Part shown: one piece after another, positions 25,527 through 34,692 of the stretch
Position numbering within the stretch: the first letter of the stretch is position 1
Layout of the letters: the number at the start of each line of letters is the position of its first letter
Assembly (NCBI GenBank): GCA_000482145.1
Contig: AUXH01000004.1
Coordinates: 1-64,000, forward strand
Reading direction: 5' to 3'
DNA from: Strigomonas culicis
Taxonomy: Eukaryota > Euglenozoa > Kinetoplastea > Trypanosomatida > Trypanosomatidae
Length of the DNA: 64,000 nucleotides
Made by a program: the position numbers and the translations under genes
The notes under the pieces: model-generated
Databases searched by the model: none
What the model was told of the DNA's origin: nothing
The model's input: the letters and a program-made list of their open reading frames with translations, nothing else

Positions 25527-26516
25527 TCAAACCTTGGATGATGCATCGCTCCATCCCTCCACGCTCACCAGTGTCCGCTGCGGCAGCAGCATGGCCGTCA
25601 ACGCTCCGCCATAGACGCACCCAGTATCGAGTCCGGTAGCATAGGCTGTCTCCTGCAAGCGTCGCTTCGCGTCATGACCAAAGAGGACATGCGTCTTCTC
25701 GTAGACGGGACAGAGATGCACCTTGTGATGCTCCTTTTCCTTCTTCTTTTTCTTCTTCTCGGCATCGCTGTCGCTATCGCTGTCACTGTCTTGCGGTGCG
25801 GCCTCGCCGGCCGCGCGGCCCACCAGTTCACTATACAGGGGAGCCCATGCCTTCCCCGACTTGGCTAGCTCCACGCACACAAATGCCTCGGAGAGCGCAA
25901 GCGCTTCCGGCGCTTCGTCTTCCGGCGCCTTCGCCCTCTCCTTCTCGTACCGCTTGCGCTTCACCAGGTTGCGCGTCCGCGTCGTCGACTCCACCGTCTG
26001 CGCCTCCAGCGGAAGCGTCGGGTCCAGCCCCGCGTGGACCACCAGTGTCTGGTGCTGCGGCAGGCGCAGGATGTGCGGCAGGTCCGCCACGAAGGAGAGC
26101 AACTCCGCGGGGCAGTCCCTCGCCAGCGGCACAAGCGAGCTCTTCTGCTCCTTCTTCGTCAGCGCCGCGCCCGCGTCCAGCTTGGCGCGGATGCGCAGCA
26201 TGTGGAGGTCGTGGTTGCCGATGACGCCCTTGGCGCCAATGGCGCGCAGGAAGGCAAGGCACCCGAACGAGTCCGGGCCCTTGTTAATGAGGTCGCCCAC
26301 GAAGACGCACATGTCGTCCGGCGCGGCTGACGCAGCACCCGCCGCCGCCCCGTCGGCCGGCGGCAGGAGCTCCGGCTGGCGCCTCGTCTCGGCGTTGGAG
26401 AAGTTCACCTTTTGCAGCAGTGCCTTGAGGGTTGGCAGGCAGCCGTGCAGATCGCCCACGACCACAACGCGCCCCTCCACCTCCCCCAAGGTCGCCACCA
26501 CGACTCGGTCTACCAT
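25527..26516 (-). CDS. ApaH-like metallophosphatase (ALPH)
   Basis: This 329-aa enzyme belongs to the PPP superfamily in its ApaH-like form. Motifs in order are GDLHG (21-25), GDLINKGPDS (74-83), GNHD (100-103), HAGLDP (161-166), FGHDA (279-283) and GLDTGCVYGG (295-304). The K in NKGP and the D in GNHD mark ALPHs apart from PP1/PP2A enzymes (DRG, GNHE). Bacterial ApaH cleaves diadenosine tetraphosphate; in trypanosomes ALPH1 is the mRNA decapping enzyme. This protein has only the catalytic domain, without the long extensions of ALPH1, and a hydrophilic insert (D/S repeat then Lys run, 243-262) between the fifth and sixth motifs. It has no signal or anchor, so it may hydrolyse dinucleoside polyphosphates or capped RNA in the cytosol; the substrate is open. 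Confidence 0.88.
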   Translation of the reverse strand: MVDRVVVATLGEVEGRVVVVGDLHGCLPTLKALLQKVNFSNAETRRQPELLPPADGAAAGAASAAPDDMCVFVGDLINKGPDSFGCLAFLRAIGAKGVIGNHDLHMLRIRAKLDAGAALTKKEQKSSLVPLARDCPAELLSFVADLPHILRLPQHQTLVVHAGLDPTLPLEAQTVESTTRTRNLVKRKRYEKERAKAPEDEAPEALALSEAFVCVELAKSGKAWAPLYSELVGRAAGEAAPQDSDSDSDSDAEKKKKKKEKEHHKVHLCPVYEKTHVLFGHDAKRRLQETAYATGLDTGCVYGGALTAMLLPQRTLVSVEGWSDASSKV

Positions 26517-26522
26517 AGAGAG

Positions 26523-26525
<3 letters not shown>

Positions 26526-26554
<29 letters not shown>
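26526..26554. repeat. (GT)n microsatellite
   Basis: About 14 GT units in the probable 5'UTR of the minus-strand ALPH gene. Confidence 0.9.
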
Positions 26555-26557
<3 letters not shown>

Positions 26558-26819
26558 AGTGGACACACTAGCTTCTACTGCCAATGTCGCTCCTAACGGT
26601 CACCGTGGTCAAGCTGAGAAAGAAAGAAAAAAAGAGAAAGAGAGGAACAAATGAATCTACAGGGACACACCGCTACTGCTGAAAGCACAAACGAACCGAA
26701 AGTCCTTGAAGGTTATCCAATACACAAGTGTATCTACAGTTGTTGTTGTTTTTTTGTTCGTTCTTTTTGATAGTTACTTATTAAATGTGAAAGCAATCAC
26801 ACTTGCATCTTCTTCTGTA

Positions 26820-26821
<2 letters not shown>

Positions 26822-26853
<32 letters not shown>
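26822..26853. repeat. (CA)n microsatellite
   Basis: About 16 CA units followed by a short CG run, in the 3' flank of the small membrane-protein gene. Confidence 0.9.
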
Positions 26854-26855
<2 letters not shown>

Positions 26856-26897
26856 GCGCGTAAATATTTATATTGAAGGTGGAGGTCTACGGGTCCG

Positions 26898-27362
26898 TCA
26901 AGCGATACGCTTGAGTGCCTTTTTCTTTTCCTTGTCATCCTTCAGCTCATCCTCCAACGTGTCGACATCGAAGCCTAAGCTCCGCATCTCCTCCAAGTAG
27001 CGGGCCGTCGGGTCGTCCTCTTCCTTCTTCTCCGCCGCCGCCTCTCTCCGCCTCCGCTTCATCGCGTAGCTGAACATACCGAGGCCGAGTGCACAGACTA
27101 CAAACGCACGCAGTCCCCGTGTTGCCAGAGACTTGAGAATCTTCGTGTTCTCCTCGAACGCCTCGGCACCGACCTCCTGCGCGATGCGGATGTCCTCCGC
27201 CGTGCGTGCATCGGACTCCGTGTCGCCGGAAGGGGGCGTCGCGGGCGCAGCCGCAGCACCGGGAATGCTGCCCGTGGCCGGTCCCGAGGTCAAGCACCGG
27301 CGCGGTGCCACAACACCCAGCAACGACAGCCCCGCACGTGGGGCCACGCGAAGTCGAAACAT
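26898..27362 (-). CDS. Small single-span membrane protein, probably mitochondrial
   Basis: This 154-aa protein begins with an Arg-rich amphipathic stretch (MFRLRVAPRAGLSLLGVVAPRRC) typical of a mitochondrial targeting peptide. A Gly/Ala/Pro linker, a helix with ENTKILKSLATRGLR (about 71-85), one membrane span (84-101) and a charged, Lys/Glu-rich tail of about 50 residues follow. I do not recognise the family; it resembles in size and layout small accessory subunits of the inner-membrane complexes. The start is the ATG at 27362, 15 nt after an AG at 27378-27379, and the GTG at 27371 lies in the leader. Confidence 0.65.
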   Translation of the reverse strand: MFRLRVAPRAGLSLLGVVAPRRCLTSGPATGSIPGAAAAPATPPSGDTESDARTAEDIRIAQEVGAEAFEENTKILKSLATRGLRAFVVCALGLGMFSYAMKRRRREAAAEKKEEDDPTARYLEEMRSLGFDVDTLEDELKDDKEKKKALKRIA

Positions 27363-27899
27363 GATATTCACGTGGAACTAAAGGGAGAAAAGAAGCCGAA
27401 GGAAAAGGGAAAAAAAACCGATTTGTCCGATAACTATCTATTGCATGATACAAGACGTACGAAAGAAAAAAAAAAAGAACAAGTAAATGGGGGGAGTAAT
27501 AAAGAGAGAATTCTAGTGCCATCGATTGCGGGAAACAGTTGGGATCAAAGAATGGAAGAATAGTCACCCAACAAGCAAACCCACACACAACACGCAAATT
27601 CACTTAGAAAAGACAAGTGCAAAAAGGAGAGTGTTCATCTCAAAACAAGTAAAAGAAAATAATCATCCATACACTGTACACGGATCTATATGTATTTAAA
27701 GCTTGATACAGAGTGGAAAAAAAAATACCCAGATTCAATGAGAAGCTCTCTTCCTGATGCAACGATTAAGGTAACAAGGGCGCAGTATAAATACAACAAA
27801 AAACGCCCATATCAACCAGATAATCCCTATAGCTCCTTATGAACATCGAAGCGAGAAAAGAGAGCAACAGGGAAACGGGGGAGTAGAAATATATATATA
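27363..27899. other. Intergenic region
   Basis: A-rich on the plus strand (T-rich on the transcribed strand), with A-runs at about 27405-27413, 27463-27473 and 27715-27725 and a short TA repeat at 27888-27900 overlapping the next stop. No feature beyond likely splice/polyadenylation signals. Confidence 0.6.
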
Positions 27900-28541
27900 T
27901 TACCAGTCATCCTTCGCAGAAATGCCCGCCATGGGATGCGCATTGACCTTTTGTATGGTAGCCGGCGCGTTCCCGCCATTCGCGCTCGAGCGGCGGCGGG
28001 AGCTCGTGCGTGGCGCGGCGCTGCCAGTCGCTGAGTTCGAAGAGCGCGCGCTGCGCGGGTGGGCGAGTGGGTGACACGGGCTGTTTGTGCGGTTGAAGGA
28101 CGTAAGCGACGGGATGCGCTTGAGGGACGGGGCGTTCGCGCGCGGGGTGGGCGTGCCGCCGTTGCTCATCACGCTCGTGTTGAGGTTCGAGACGGAGTTC
28201 GAAATGAGCGGGGACGGGCGGCGGACAAAGTTGCGGCCGATCTGCGCCGTCGGGTCCTTCTCGGGCGGCGACGCATCCGGCCCGCCGCGCTGCGGCGTGG
28301 CGGAGCGCCGCGGCGTCGGCGCTCGGCGGAGGTGCTGATCCGAGAGAAGGTCTATCTTCTTTCCGAGGATGGTGACGACGGCCTGCAGATTGCGGCAGTC
28401 TGCCTCGCGATCGGCGAGGTCCTGCGAGATTGTGGCCAGTCGCTCTTCGAAGTTCTCGCGCTGGCGAACGAGCTCTGCTTCAAAGATGAGCTTTTGCCTG
28501 AGCAGCTCGGCTCTAAACGCATCCATTTCATCGGAGCTCAT
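27900..28541 (-). CDS. Coiled-coil protein with Ser/Thr/Pro-rich tail, unknown
   Basis: This 213-aa protein has an N-terminal coiled coil (about 5-70; heptad-like Leu spacing in AELLRQKLIFEAELVRQRENFEERL and onward). The other two thirds are low-complexity and rich in Ser, Thr, Pro, Arg and Asn, with many Arg-Ser/Thr-Pro steps (for example RRAPTPRRSATPQRG), which look like phosphorylation sites. It is basic overall. It has no membrane span or named domain. Cytoskeleton-associated proteins of trypanosomatids often look like this, but no function is shown. Confidence 0.6.
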   Translation of the reverse strand: MSSDEMDAFRAELLRQKLIFEAELVRQRENFEERLATISQDLADREADCRNLQAVVTILGKKIDLLSDQHLRRAPTPRRSATPQRGGPDASPPEKDPTAQIGRNFVRRPSPLISNSVSNLNTSVMSNGGTPTPRANAPSLKRIPSLTSFNRTNSPCHPLAHPRSARSSNSATGSAAPRTSSRRRSSANGGNAPATIQKVNAHPMAGISAKDDW

Positions 28542-28991
28542 CGTGTGTATATCAAAGCGATGAGTAAAAGGGAAAATAAACGGAAGAGGTATATATCTAG
28601 GTATTACTCAAAGAGTGGTGGAAAACCAGGCCAGAAAGAGCTAAAAAAAAACTATATAAATGTATAGAGGTAGTCGTGTGCTGATAGTGTAAGGGGAAAG
28701 AGCAGAGAACCGTACAACATGAAACAAGAGGCCATTATACAAAGAAAAAGAAGCCAAACAGACACGTCATATACTTCAAATCATCAGCATTAACAGTAGA
28801 TCTGTGACAATGAACTAGTACATGTGTTTAGGAGAATAGAGAATTGACAGTTGATTAGTTGGCAACAGAACAGAAAATGACTTATGTGTACAAAAACCGA
28901 ATAAATGAGTATGAATCAACATTTCGCGTGGGCCCTTGGACGCGAAAGATCATGAAGGCCACTGCCGCTAGCGTGGAAGGAGGTCCATCCC
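28542..28991. other. Intergenic region
   Basis: A-rich on the plus strand. It presumably holds the 3'UTR of the reductase gene and the splice region of the coiled-coil gene. No repeat, RNA gene or coding-like stretch is visible. Confidence 0.6.
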
Positions 28992-31337
28992 TCAGTACAC
29001 ATCCTTCACGTAGCGGTGCTCGTCCTCCCAGCGGTGGAGCGCCTCCATCGCCTGCTCCGGTGTCATGCCACCGTGCGTCTGGAGCACTTCCAGTAGCGCC
29101 TTGTCCACGTCGATCGCCATGTGCTTCGCATCCCCGGAGACGTAGAGGTAGCCCTCCTCCTCCAGCATGGAGCGGCAGAGCGCGGGCCCGCTCGCACGGA
29201 GGAGGTCCATCACGTACCGCGGCCCGCTCGCCAGCGGTCCCGTCTCACGGCTGTACGCACACTGCAGCGCGTGAAGCACCGGCTCCGGCAGGAGTGCGGC
29301 GCCGCCGCTCCTCTGGGCGGCGAGGCCGGCGTGGGACTGCGGGTGGCGCTCGTCGTAGGCGCGCATCGCCGGCGGGGCGAGCAGCCACCGCTCACACTCC
29401 TCGCGCGCGTAGAACTCCGACGCGCTCTGGCACCCGAACAGCAGCGTGCACGGCGCGAGGGGCTCCGCCGGCCGCTTGCGCAGCAACGCCTCGCGGCGGT
29501 AGAGCAGGCCGACCATCGGCGCCGCCCCCGTGCCGGGGCCGACGAGCCACAGCGGACGGCGGTGCTGCCCGTCGCGACGGGTGCTGCGGTGGGGGTCGGG
29601 AAGGTGCAGGTGGGACCGGCGCACAAAGGCGTACACGGGGCCGCCCACCGCCACGCGCTCGCACAGGTAGGGCCCCGCCAGTCCGTCCGGCCGCGCCCGC
29701 ACGTAGACCTCGACGCGGTCGCCGTGGGAGAGGCGGTCGGAGGCGATGGAGTAGTACCGGACCTGCACCCGCGGCATGATCTCCACCAGGTGCCCGATGC
29801 CGATGCGGCAGCAGGACGGAAAGAGCGCCATGTAGTCCAGAATGGTCGTGAGGGACGCCGCCGGCAGCGCGGCGTGGTGGTCGGCGGTGCTGGGCAGCAG
29901 CGGCGCGTCGCCGCCCGCCTCGTGGTGCTCGGTCACCGGTCGCAGCAGCGCGAGGAACGCCTTTCGCTCCGCCTCGACCGCGCAGCTCAGCGCGAGGATG
30001 CGCAGCACGGACCGCCGCGGCCGCCCGCAGAGGTCCACGTACCACGTGAGCACCTCCCGCAGCGACACGCGCGCCGGCAGCGCGTTGCGGCCGCTCTTCG
30101 GGTGGCCCAGCTCCACGACGGCGCGGAGGTCGGTCTCCGTGAGCGACAGCAGCGACGCGCAGCGCTGCACCGTGGCGGGCGCATTCGCGGGAAAGATCCC
30201 CAAGTGGTCGCCGGCTTCGTACGTGAGGGCGGCGCTGCCGCTGCCGGTCTGGAACGCTAGCCGGAACAGGGCGCTCCCATCGCACTCCCGCCGCGGCGTG
30301 AGCTGCACACGCTCCTCCAGCGTGAGCTTCACGGGGTGGTGGAAGGAGGCGAGCATCCCGGCCGCGGGTGGGGAGAAGGGAGGGGGCGCCGCCACGGCAG
30401 CAGGAGGGGCGCGCGCGCCGTCCGGTGCGGAAGGCGGCGGCGCCGTTGTGCGCCACGCGCACTGGGGCTGCGGCGCGACCGCGTTGGCCTCGTGGAACGG
30501 CAGCAGGCAGCGCTCCTCCAGCGCGGTGAAGAGCTTCTCCTGCCAGAGGTCGAACATATCCTCCGTCGACTCCGTCCGCGCGTCGCCGACGCCCATGCGG
30601 ACGAGCTCCGTGCCACCGCCCTGGTGCAGCAGCGCGTTCAGATCGGCGCCGCACTTACTAAAATGGGTGTACGAGCTATCGCCCAGCGCAAAGACGGAGA
30701 AGCACATGTTGCGGAACGGTGCGACGTCCTCGGCGCCGCCGCTCTTCTGCGCGACCTCGACCGTGCGCTTCACCTCGAAGAAGAAGGAGTAGAAGTTCGT
30801 CGGCGGCTCCCCCTCGCCGGTCGTCGCGACGACAAAAATGAAGATCTCCTTCTGCGGCAGCGGGACGTTCTTCGACGGTGGCTTGGAGCAGAGAAAGGGC
30901 GTCGGCAGCGACTCGGCGGTCGTCCGGCGGAACAGGTAGCGGTCGAGGTAGCCCCACTGCGAGGGGTCGATCAGGCACGCGCCGACGCGCCGGTCGCTCA
31001 GGTTGCGCACGAGATCGCTCGCGAGCCCCTCCGCCGTGCCGGACTCGCTGCCGTACACCACCTTCACCAGGGCGCCCGCCGTGCCGAAGAGGTCTGCGCT
31101 GCTGCTCGGGCCGCTCGCGTGCCGCACCGCCAGGCGGCGGATGCCCTCCGCGGGCGTCGCGGCGACCTCCGCCCCTTTCGTCGCGCGCAGACGGTCCGTG
31201 TAGCGCCGCGCGAAGTCGTTGCGCCGCACTGCGTCGCGATGGCGCCGATAGGCGAGGGTGGAGAACACCAAGGCGCCGCCCAACACGAGCGCCACGCTGT
31301 ACACCTTGACCTTCTCAACCGCATTCGTCACGGACAT
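28992..31337 (-). CDS. NADPH-cytochrome P450 reductase-like diflavin oxidoreductase
   Basis: This 781-aa protein has an N-terminal membrane anchor (about 12-29), a flavodoxin FMN domain (about 91-272), an FAD domain with connecting insert (about 335-585) and a C-terminal NADPH domain. The FMN domain shows VVYGSESGTAEGLA, VATTGEGEPP and FALGDSSYTHF. FAD binding is marked by RYYSIASD (527-534). The NADPH part has GPGTGAAP (600-607), FGCQSASEFYAREE, GYLYVSGDAKHMAIDVDKAL, and an aromatic C-terminus (DVY). It would pass electrons from NADPH to ER cytochromes P450 such as sterol 14-demethylase, or to other heme proteins. A Pro/Ala-rich linker (about 300-335) and an Ala/Ser-rich insert (about 685-705) enlarge it. 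The start is the ATG at 31337, and the TTG nine codons upstream lies by the acceptor at 31355-31356. Confidence 0.88.
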   Translation of the reverse strand: MSVTNAVEKVKVYSVALVLGGALVFSTLAYRRHRDAVRRNDFARRYTDRLRATKGAEVAATPAEGIRRLAVRHASGPSSSADLFGTAGALVKVVYGSESGTAEGLASDLVRNLSDRRVGACLIDPSQWGYLDRYLFRRTTAESLPTPFLCSKPPSKNVPLPQKEIFIFVVATTGEGEPPTNFYSFFFEVKRTVEVAQKSGGAEDVAPFRNMCFSVFALGDSSYTHFSKCGADLNALLHQGGGTELVRMGVGDARTESTEDMFDLWQEKLFTALEERCLLPFHEANAVAPQPQCAWRTTAPPPSAPDGARAPPAAVAAPPPFSPPAAGMLASFHHPVKLTLEERVQLTPRRECDGSALFRLAFQTGSGSAALTYEAGDHLGIFPANAPATVQRCASLLSLTETDLRAVVELGHPKSGRNALPARVSLREVLTWYVDLCGRPRRSVLRILALSCAVEAERKAFLALLRPVTEHHEAGGDAPLLPSTADHHAALPAASLTTILDYMALFPSCCRIGIGHLVEIMPRVQVRYYSIASDRLSHGDRVEVYVRARPDGLAGPYLCERVAVGGPVYAFVRRSHLHLPDPHRSTRRDGQHRRPLWLVGPGTGAAPMVGLLYRREALLRKRPAEPLAPCTLLFGCQSASEFYAREECERWLLAPPAMRAYDERHPQSHAGLAAQRSGGAALLPEPVLHALQCAYSRETGPLASGPRYVMDLLRASGPALCRSMLEEEGYLYVSGDAKHMAIDVDKALLEVLQTHGGMTPEQAMEALHRWEDEHRYVKDVY

Positions 31338-31714
31338 AGCTACAGTTCTAAATTCTGGTGACAAGAACGAGGGAAAGGAAAAGAAAAAAAAGATGTCGAT
31401 AGCTTGGGTATGCAGGTGCAGGCACAGAGCTTTACATATTAATCATAGAACAGAAACAAATTAGATGGTACGTCCTTTACGATGATGATCTCTCTTTTTT
31501 TTTTGTTGTTGTTGTTAAATATCGTAACACCGATTATTATTCACTCATGCTTTAAACGTTTAAAACCTCGTTAGAATTCACTTTCTTTTTTTTTAAGAAA
31601 AAAAAAACTATCAGTATGATGATGACAGATACAAACCCTATAAAAATGACTGCTGTGCACACGCATGCGCCTCCCTTCCACGAGACAGAGGTGGCAGCAA
31701 CGGCGTCGTCCCCC
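31338..31714. other. Intergenic region with small palindromes
   Basis: Contains T10 plus GTT repeats (about 31493-31516), a 14-bp perfect palindrome at 31551-31564 and an imperfect T-run/A-run inverted repeat at about 31583-31608. No gene is seen. Confidence 0.6.
31551..31564. repeat. 14-bp palindrome TTTAAACGTTTAAA
   Basis: A perfect self-complementary sequence in non-coding DNA between two minus-strand genes. Confidence 0.9.
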
Positions 31715-33109
31715 TTAAGCATTCTTCTCAGGGTTGCGCATCTTTCGCTTCACCGGCGCCCGCGGACCCTTGAACCCGCCCTTCTTCTTTGTGGGGTCGG
31801 AGAGCGGACGGAGATCCTTCGGCATTTTCTTGCGCGGGTTCGTGACGATGCCCATCCAGGAGGGCATCTTCTCTCCCTCCACGCGCTGGCGCTTCCACCC
31901 ATCGTCCTTCCCGCCACCGGCGTAGTGCTCCTCCCGACCGCGCTTGCGCCCACCGGCGCCGGCGTCTCTGCCGCCGCGCTGCGTCTCGTGCTGCTGCTGC
32001 TGCTTGCGCGAGTCGCGGCGGCTCGTCACGGTGACGCCCTTCGACTTGTTCGTGTGCACAATGCGCACTGGGCGGTTGTTCAGCATCGACCCCCGCGTCT
32101 CGATCGCCGGCGCGACGGACTGCTTCTTCTGGAACTCGACGTAGCCGAAGCCTTTGCAACGGCCGCTGTCGCGGTCGCGAATGAGGCGCACCCGCTTCAC
32201 GTCGGTGATGCCCTTGTCAGCAAAGTAGCTGTACACCTGCTCCTCCGTCGTGTCATACGCGACGTTGCCTATAAAGATGGAGGTCTCAGGGGGGTACGCC
32301 GCGTCCTCCGGTGCGAGTGAGGTGACGATGAGGTGGCGGTTCTTGAAGACCACCCCGTTCTTCTGCTCGATGGCCGCCGCGACCGACTTGGCCTCCTCAA
32401 AGAGGACGTACGCTACAGCGCTGTACTTGTCATCGTCCTTCTTGATCTCGCCGCGCAGCACGCGCACGGCGCGGCCGATCACCTTCGCGCCGCTCCTCCG
32501 CGCGGTGGCGGAATTATGCCCTTCAACGGCACTGGGCGCCTCCTTCGGCGGCGGCGCCGTGCCCTCGTCGCCGCCCTCCAGCGCCTGGCACCGCACGCGC
32601 ACGGATTCGATCGCGCCGACGCCCTTGAAGAGCTTCTCCACGTCGCGCTTCTGCACCGTGTTGGGCAGGTTGCCGACAAAAACGGTCCGCTTGTCCTCCT
32701 CCTCGTTCTTGTGCAGCGCGTGGCGAAGAATCTGCTTCTTGTTCTTCTTCTTCGCCTTGTTGCGGCGGTTCGTCTCCGCCTGCAGCTCCTTCGCGACCTC
32801 GTCCTCCGCGAACACGGACGAGAAGAGCTCGTCGCCGTCCTTCGCGCCCGTCTCCGCGACCTCCTCCTTTTCCTCCGTCGCCGGGGATGCGGCGCTCTTC
32901 GCAGGGCGCGTCTTCTTCGACTTGTCCTCGAGCGACGCCTCCTTCATCTGCGCCTCGAGGCGCAGTTTCTGCTTGTCCTTACGGGAGAGCTTCTTCACCT
33001 GCGGCGCGCGGGCGAAGAGGTCGACGGTGGTCCGCTGCACCGGCTGGAAGTTGAACACAGGCGCCTCTTCCACATGCGCCTCCTCAGCGTCCTTAGCGGG
33101 GGAGCTCAT
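31715..33109 (-). CDS. Nop12/RBM34-like nucleolar RNA-binding protein (two RRMs)
   Basis: This 464-aa protein has a charged N-terminus with Lys-rich nucleolar-type patches (38-140), an RRM at about 141-264 (RNP2 VFVGNL at 143-148) that is expanded by an insert at about 178-208, and a second RRM at 277-352 (IFIGNV and KGFGYVEF). The C-terminal 110 residues are basic and rich in Arg, Gly and Lys. Two RRMs with an enlarged first one and this spacing are the pattern of yeast Nop12 and animal RBM34, which act in pre-60S ribosome assembly. NOP53 and another nucleolar-type protein lie further upstream in the same array, though clustering has little functional meaning in this group. The start is the first ATG, 9 nt after a purine-poor leader. 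Confidence 0.85.
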   Translation of the reverse strand: MSSPAKDAEEAHVEEAPVFNFQPVQRTTVDLFARAPQVKKLSRKDKQKLRLEAQMKEASLEDKSKKTRPAKSAASPATEEKEEVAETGAKDGDELFSSVFAEDEVAKELQAETNRRNKAKKKNKKQILRHALHKNEEEDKRTVFVGNLPNTVQKRDVEKLFKGVGAIESVRVRCQALEGGDEGTAPPPKEAPSAVEGHNSATARRSGAKVIGRAVRVLRGEIKKDDDKYSAVAYVLFEEAKSVAAAIEQKNGVVFKNRHLIVTSLAPEDAAYPPETSIFIGNVAYDTTEEQVYSYFADKGITDVKRVRLIRDRDSGRCKGFGYVEFQKKQSVAPAIETRGSMLNNRPVRIVHTNKSKGVTVTSRRDSRKQQQQHETQRGGRDAGAGGRKRGREEHYAGGGKDDGWKRQRVEGEKMPSWMGIVTNPRKKMPKDLRPLSDPTKKKGGFKGPRAPVKRKMRNPEKNA

Positions 33110-33419
33110 TGGTCAAAGAACGGGCTGCTTGGGAATAGGATAAGGCCTGCGCGCAGCTCGGGGGGAACAAGCCACTTGAGTTTTATTACTGATTTCACGT
33201 GTAGTGGGCAGTTACAGCTTTGTGAGGGGTACAGCGCAAAGAAAATGATGAAGGAGAAGAGTGTCTGACAAAAGAAAGCACGTATAGCATATTAGCAGAA
33301 CACTGAACGTGGACCAGAAAAGGCAGAAGACATAAAATAAAATAAAAGCAAAGAGAAAAGAGCTCGTTATCATTGTTGAGAAGTACTGTACAAACACAAA
33401 CACGTGCCTATTGGAAACA
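33110..33419. other. Intergenic region
   Basis: Moderately GC-rich at 33120-33180 (5' flank of the Nop12-like gene) and AT-rich elsewhere. Nothing more is visible. Confidence 0.55.
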
Positions 33420-34235
33420 TCAAATGGCCCGCGTCAGCGACACGCCGATAGAGATGATCATGATGAGACCGACACCAACGGCCGCAAGAGCGCAAGAAAA
33501 GCCGGACCGTGCGTGGCGCGTGTACGTCTTGATATCCAGTTGCGTCTGTGCGTAGAAGTCGCTCCCAAAGGCGTCGTAGAGTCCATTCTGCGACACAAAC
33601 ACGGCAGAAATGGCGAAAGTGAGCGTCACCAACAGCATGCAAATGATGAAAAAGATGTACGAGTGGTTTAAGAGGCAGCTATAGCGCGTGAGCGGCATCA
33701 CGTTCAAAAAACCAATGATGATGATAAGAAGGCTTGCCACGAGGGAGGTGCTAGCAAAGAGGAGATAGGCGATCATGAGAGAACGCATTTGGGAATGCGG
33801 CATATCAGTGACATAGACCGTGTTGCGCACTTTCATCACCACCTCTGATGTGTCAGAGGATGCGGAAACATCAGAACTCCTGTTTGAAGCATCACTGGTG
33901 GTGGTTTCTGCCGCCAACTGTGCATTGCGATGTGCCTCTGAAAGCGAATACAGCCAGCTCGCCGAGCCTTGTTCTTGCGCTAGCAACTCTGCAACGTTGT
34001 CTGTTGTTGTGGGGGCCACTGTTGACGTAGTAGTGGTAGTGGTAGTGGTCGTGCTGGGCGTGGTGGTGGTGGAGTCCGGAGGCACATCATAGATAATGCG
34101 TATGCCGTACAGGTACAGCTTGTAGCCATCCACCTCGCGGTACTCTATGGGGGACAGGAGGCTGGTGAGAATCAATCCGATGGTCAGCGCTCCATACAGA
34201 ACGTAAAAAGAGCCGCGAAACGTGCGGTAGTACAT
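33420..34235 (-). CDS. Amastin/claudin-like tetraspan membrane protein with poly-Thr loop
   Basis: This 271-aa protein has four membrane spans at about 9-28, 152-175, 191-214 and 249-269. The large loop between spans one and two (29-150) carries a Thr-rich run (56-78, including nine consecutive Thr) and N-glycosylation candidates (for example NRS), so it is probably outside and O-glycosylated, like a mucin stalk. The second outer loop (215-248) is short. The topology (short tails, big first loop, smaller second loop) is that of amastins and PMP22/claudin-type proteins, but I cannot find the amastin signature (C-x-[TS]-x-W-G), so the family is a guess. It is probably a surface or endomembrane protein. 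Confidence 0.6.
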   Translation of the reverse strand: MYYRTFRGSFYVLYGALTIGLILTSLLSPIEYREVDGYKLYLYGIRIIYDVPPDSTTTTPSTTTTTTTTTSTVAPTTTDNVAELLAQEQGSASWLYSLSEAHRNAQLAAETTTSDASNRSSDVSASSDTSEVVMKVRNTVYVTDMPHSQMRSLMIAYLLFASTSLVASLLIIIIGFLNVMPLTRYSCLLNHSYIFFIICMLLVTLTFAISAVFVSQNGLYDAFGSDFYAQTQLDIKTYTRHARSGFSCALAAVGVGLIMIISIGVSLTRAI

Positions 34236-34692
34236 GTGGTGGTGGGGTTTCTATAAATGTATATCTGTATAAAAGGTACAAAAGAGAATCTAGCGGCTCA
34301 ATACAAGGAACCTGACAGCTAACAGGAAAAGTATGTGGAGGGACAGGAGAGGTAAGTGGAGCGGGTTGACAGTAATGGCCACAAGGACAAAACCGAAAAG
34401 AATTTCACGCAGCCAGTCTTTCATTAAAACTAAAAGCAAGTGCCGTAAAAAATCAAGCGCAAGAAAGAATATGTTTGGATATACATTGTAATATACACAG
34501 AATACACCCTCTCAACGACCCTCCGTTGTTTTTTTTTTTTTATTGTTGTTGGAGAGCTCTTGTTTTCCCCCAAAAAAAGAGTATATGCATGCTGAAAAAC
34601 AGAAAGAGAACAGAGGATCACGTGAGAGACATTGACCGCTTTCGGAGCATCTATATCGTTGTATTCTCTCCCCTCTCTTCTCCACTCACTCT
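34236..34692. other. Intergenic region
   Basis: Holds a T13 run with TTG repeats at about 34527-34552 and an A-run at 34570-34578. No coding-like stretch or RNA gene is visible. Confidence 0.6.

Larger units (their letters stand above)
26517..26897. other. Intergenic region with two dinucleotide repeats
   Basis: Holds (GT)n at 26526-26554, directly upstream of the ALPH start on the minus strand (read there as CA), and (CA)n at 26822-26853 followed by CG repeats. A T/TTG-rich stretch lies near 26740-26768. No gene is seen. Confidence 0.6.
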
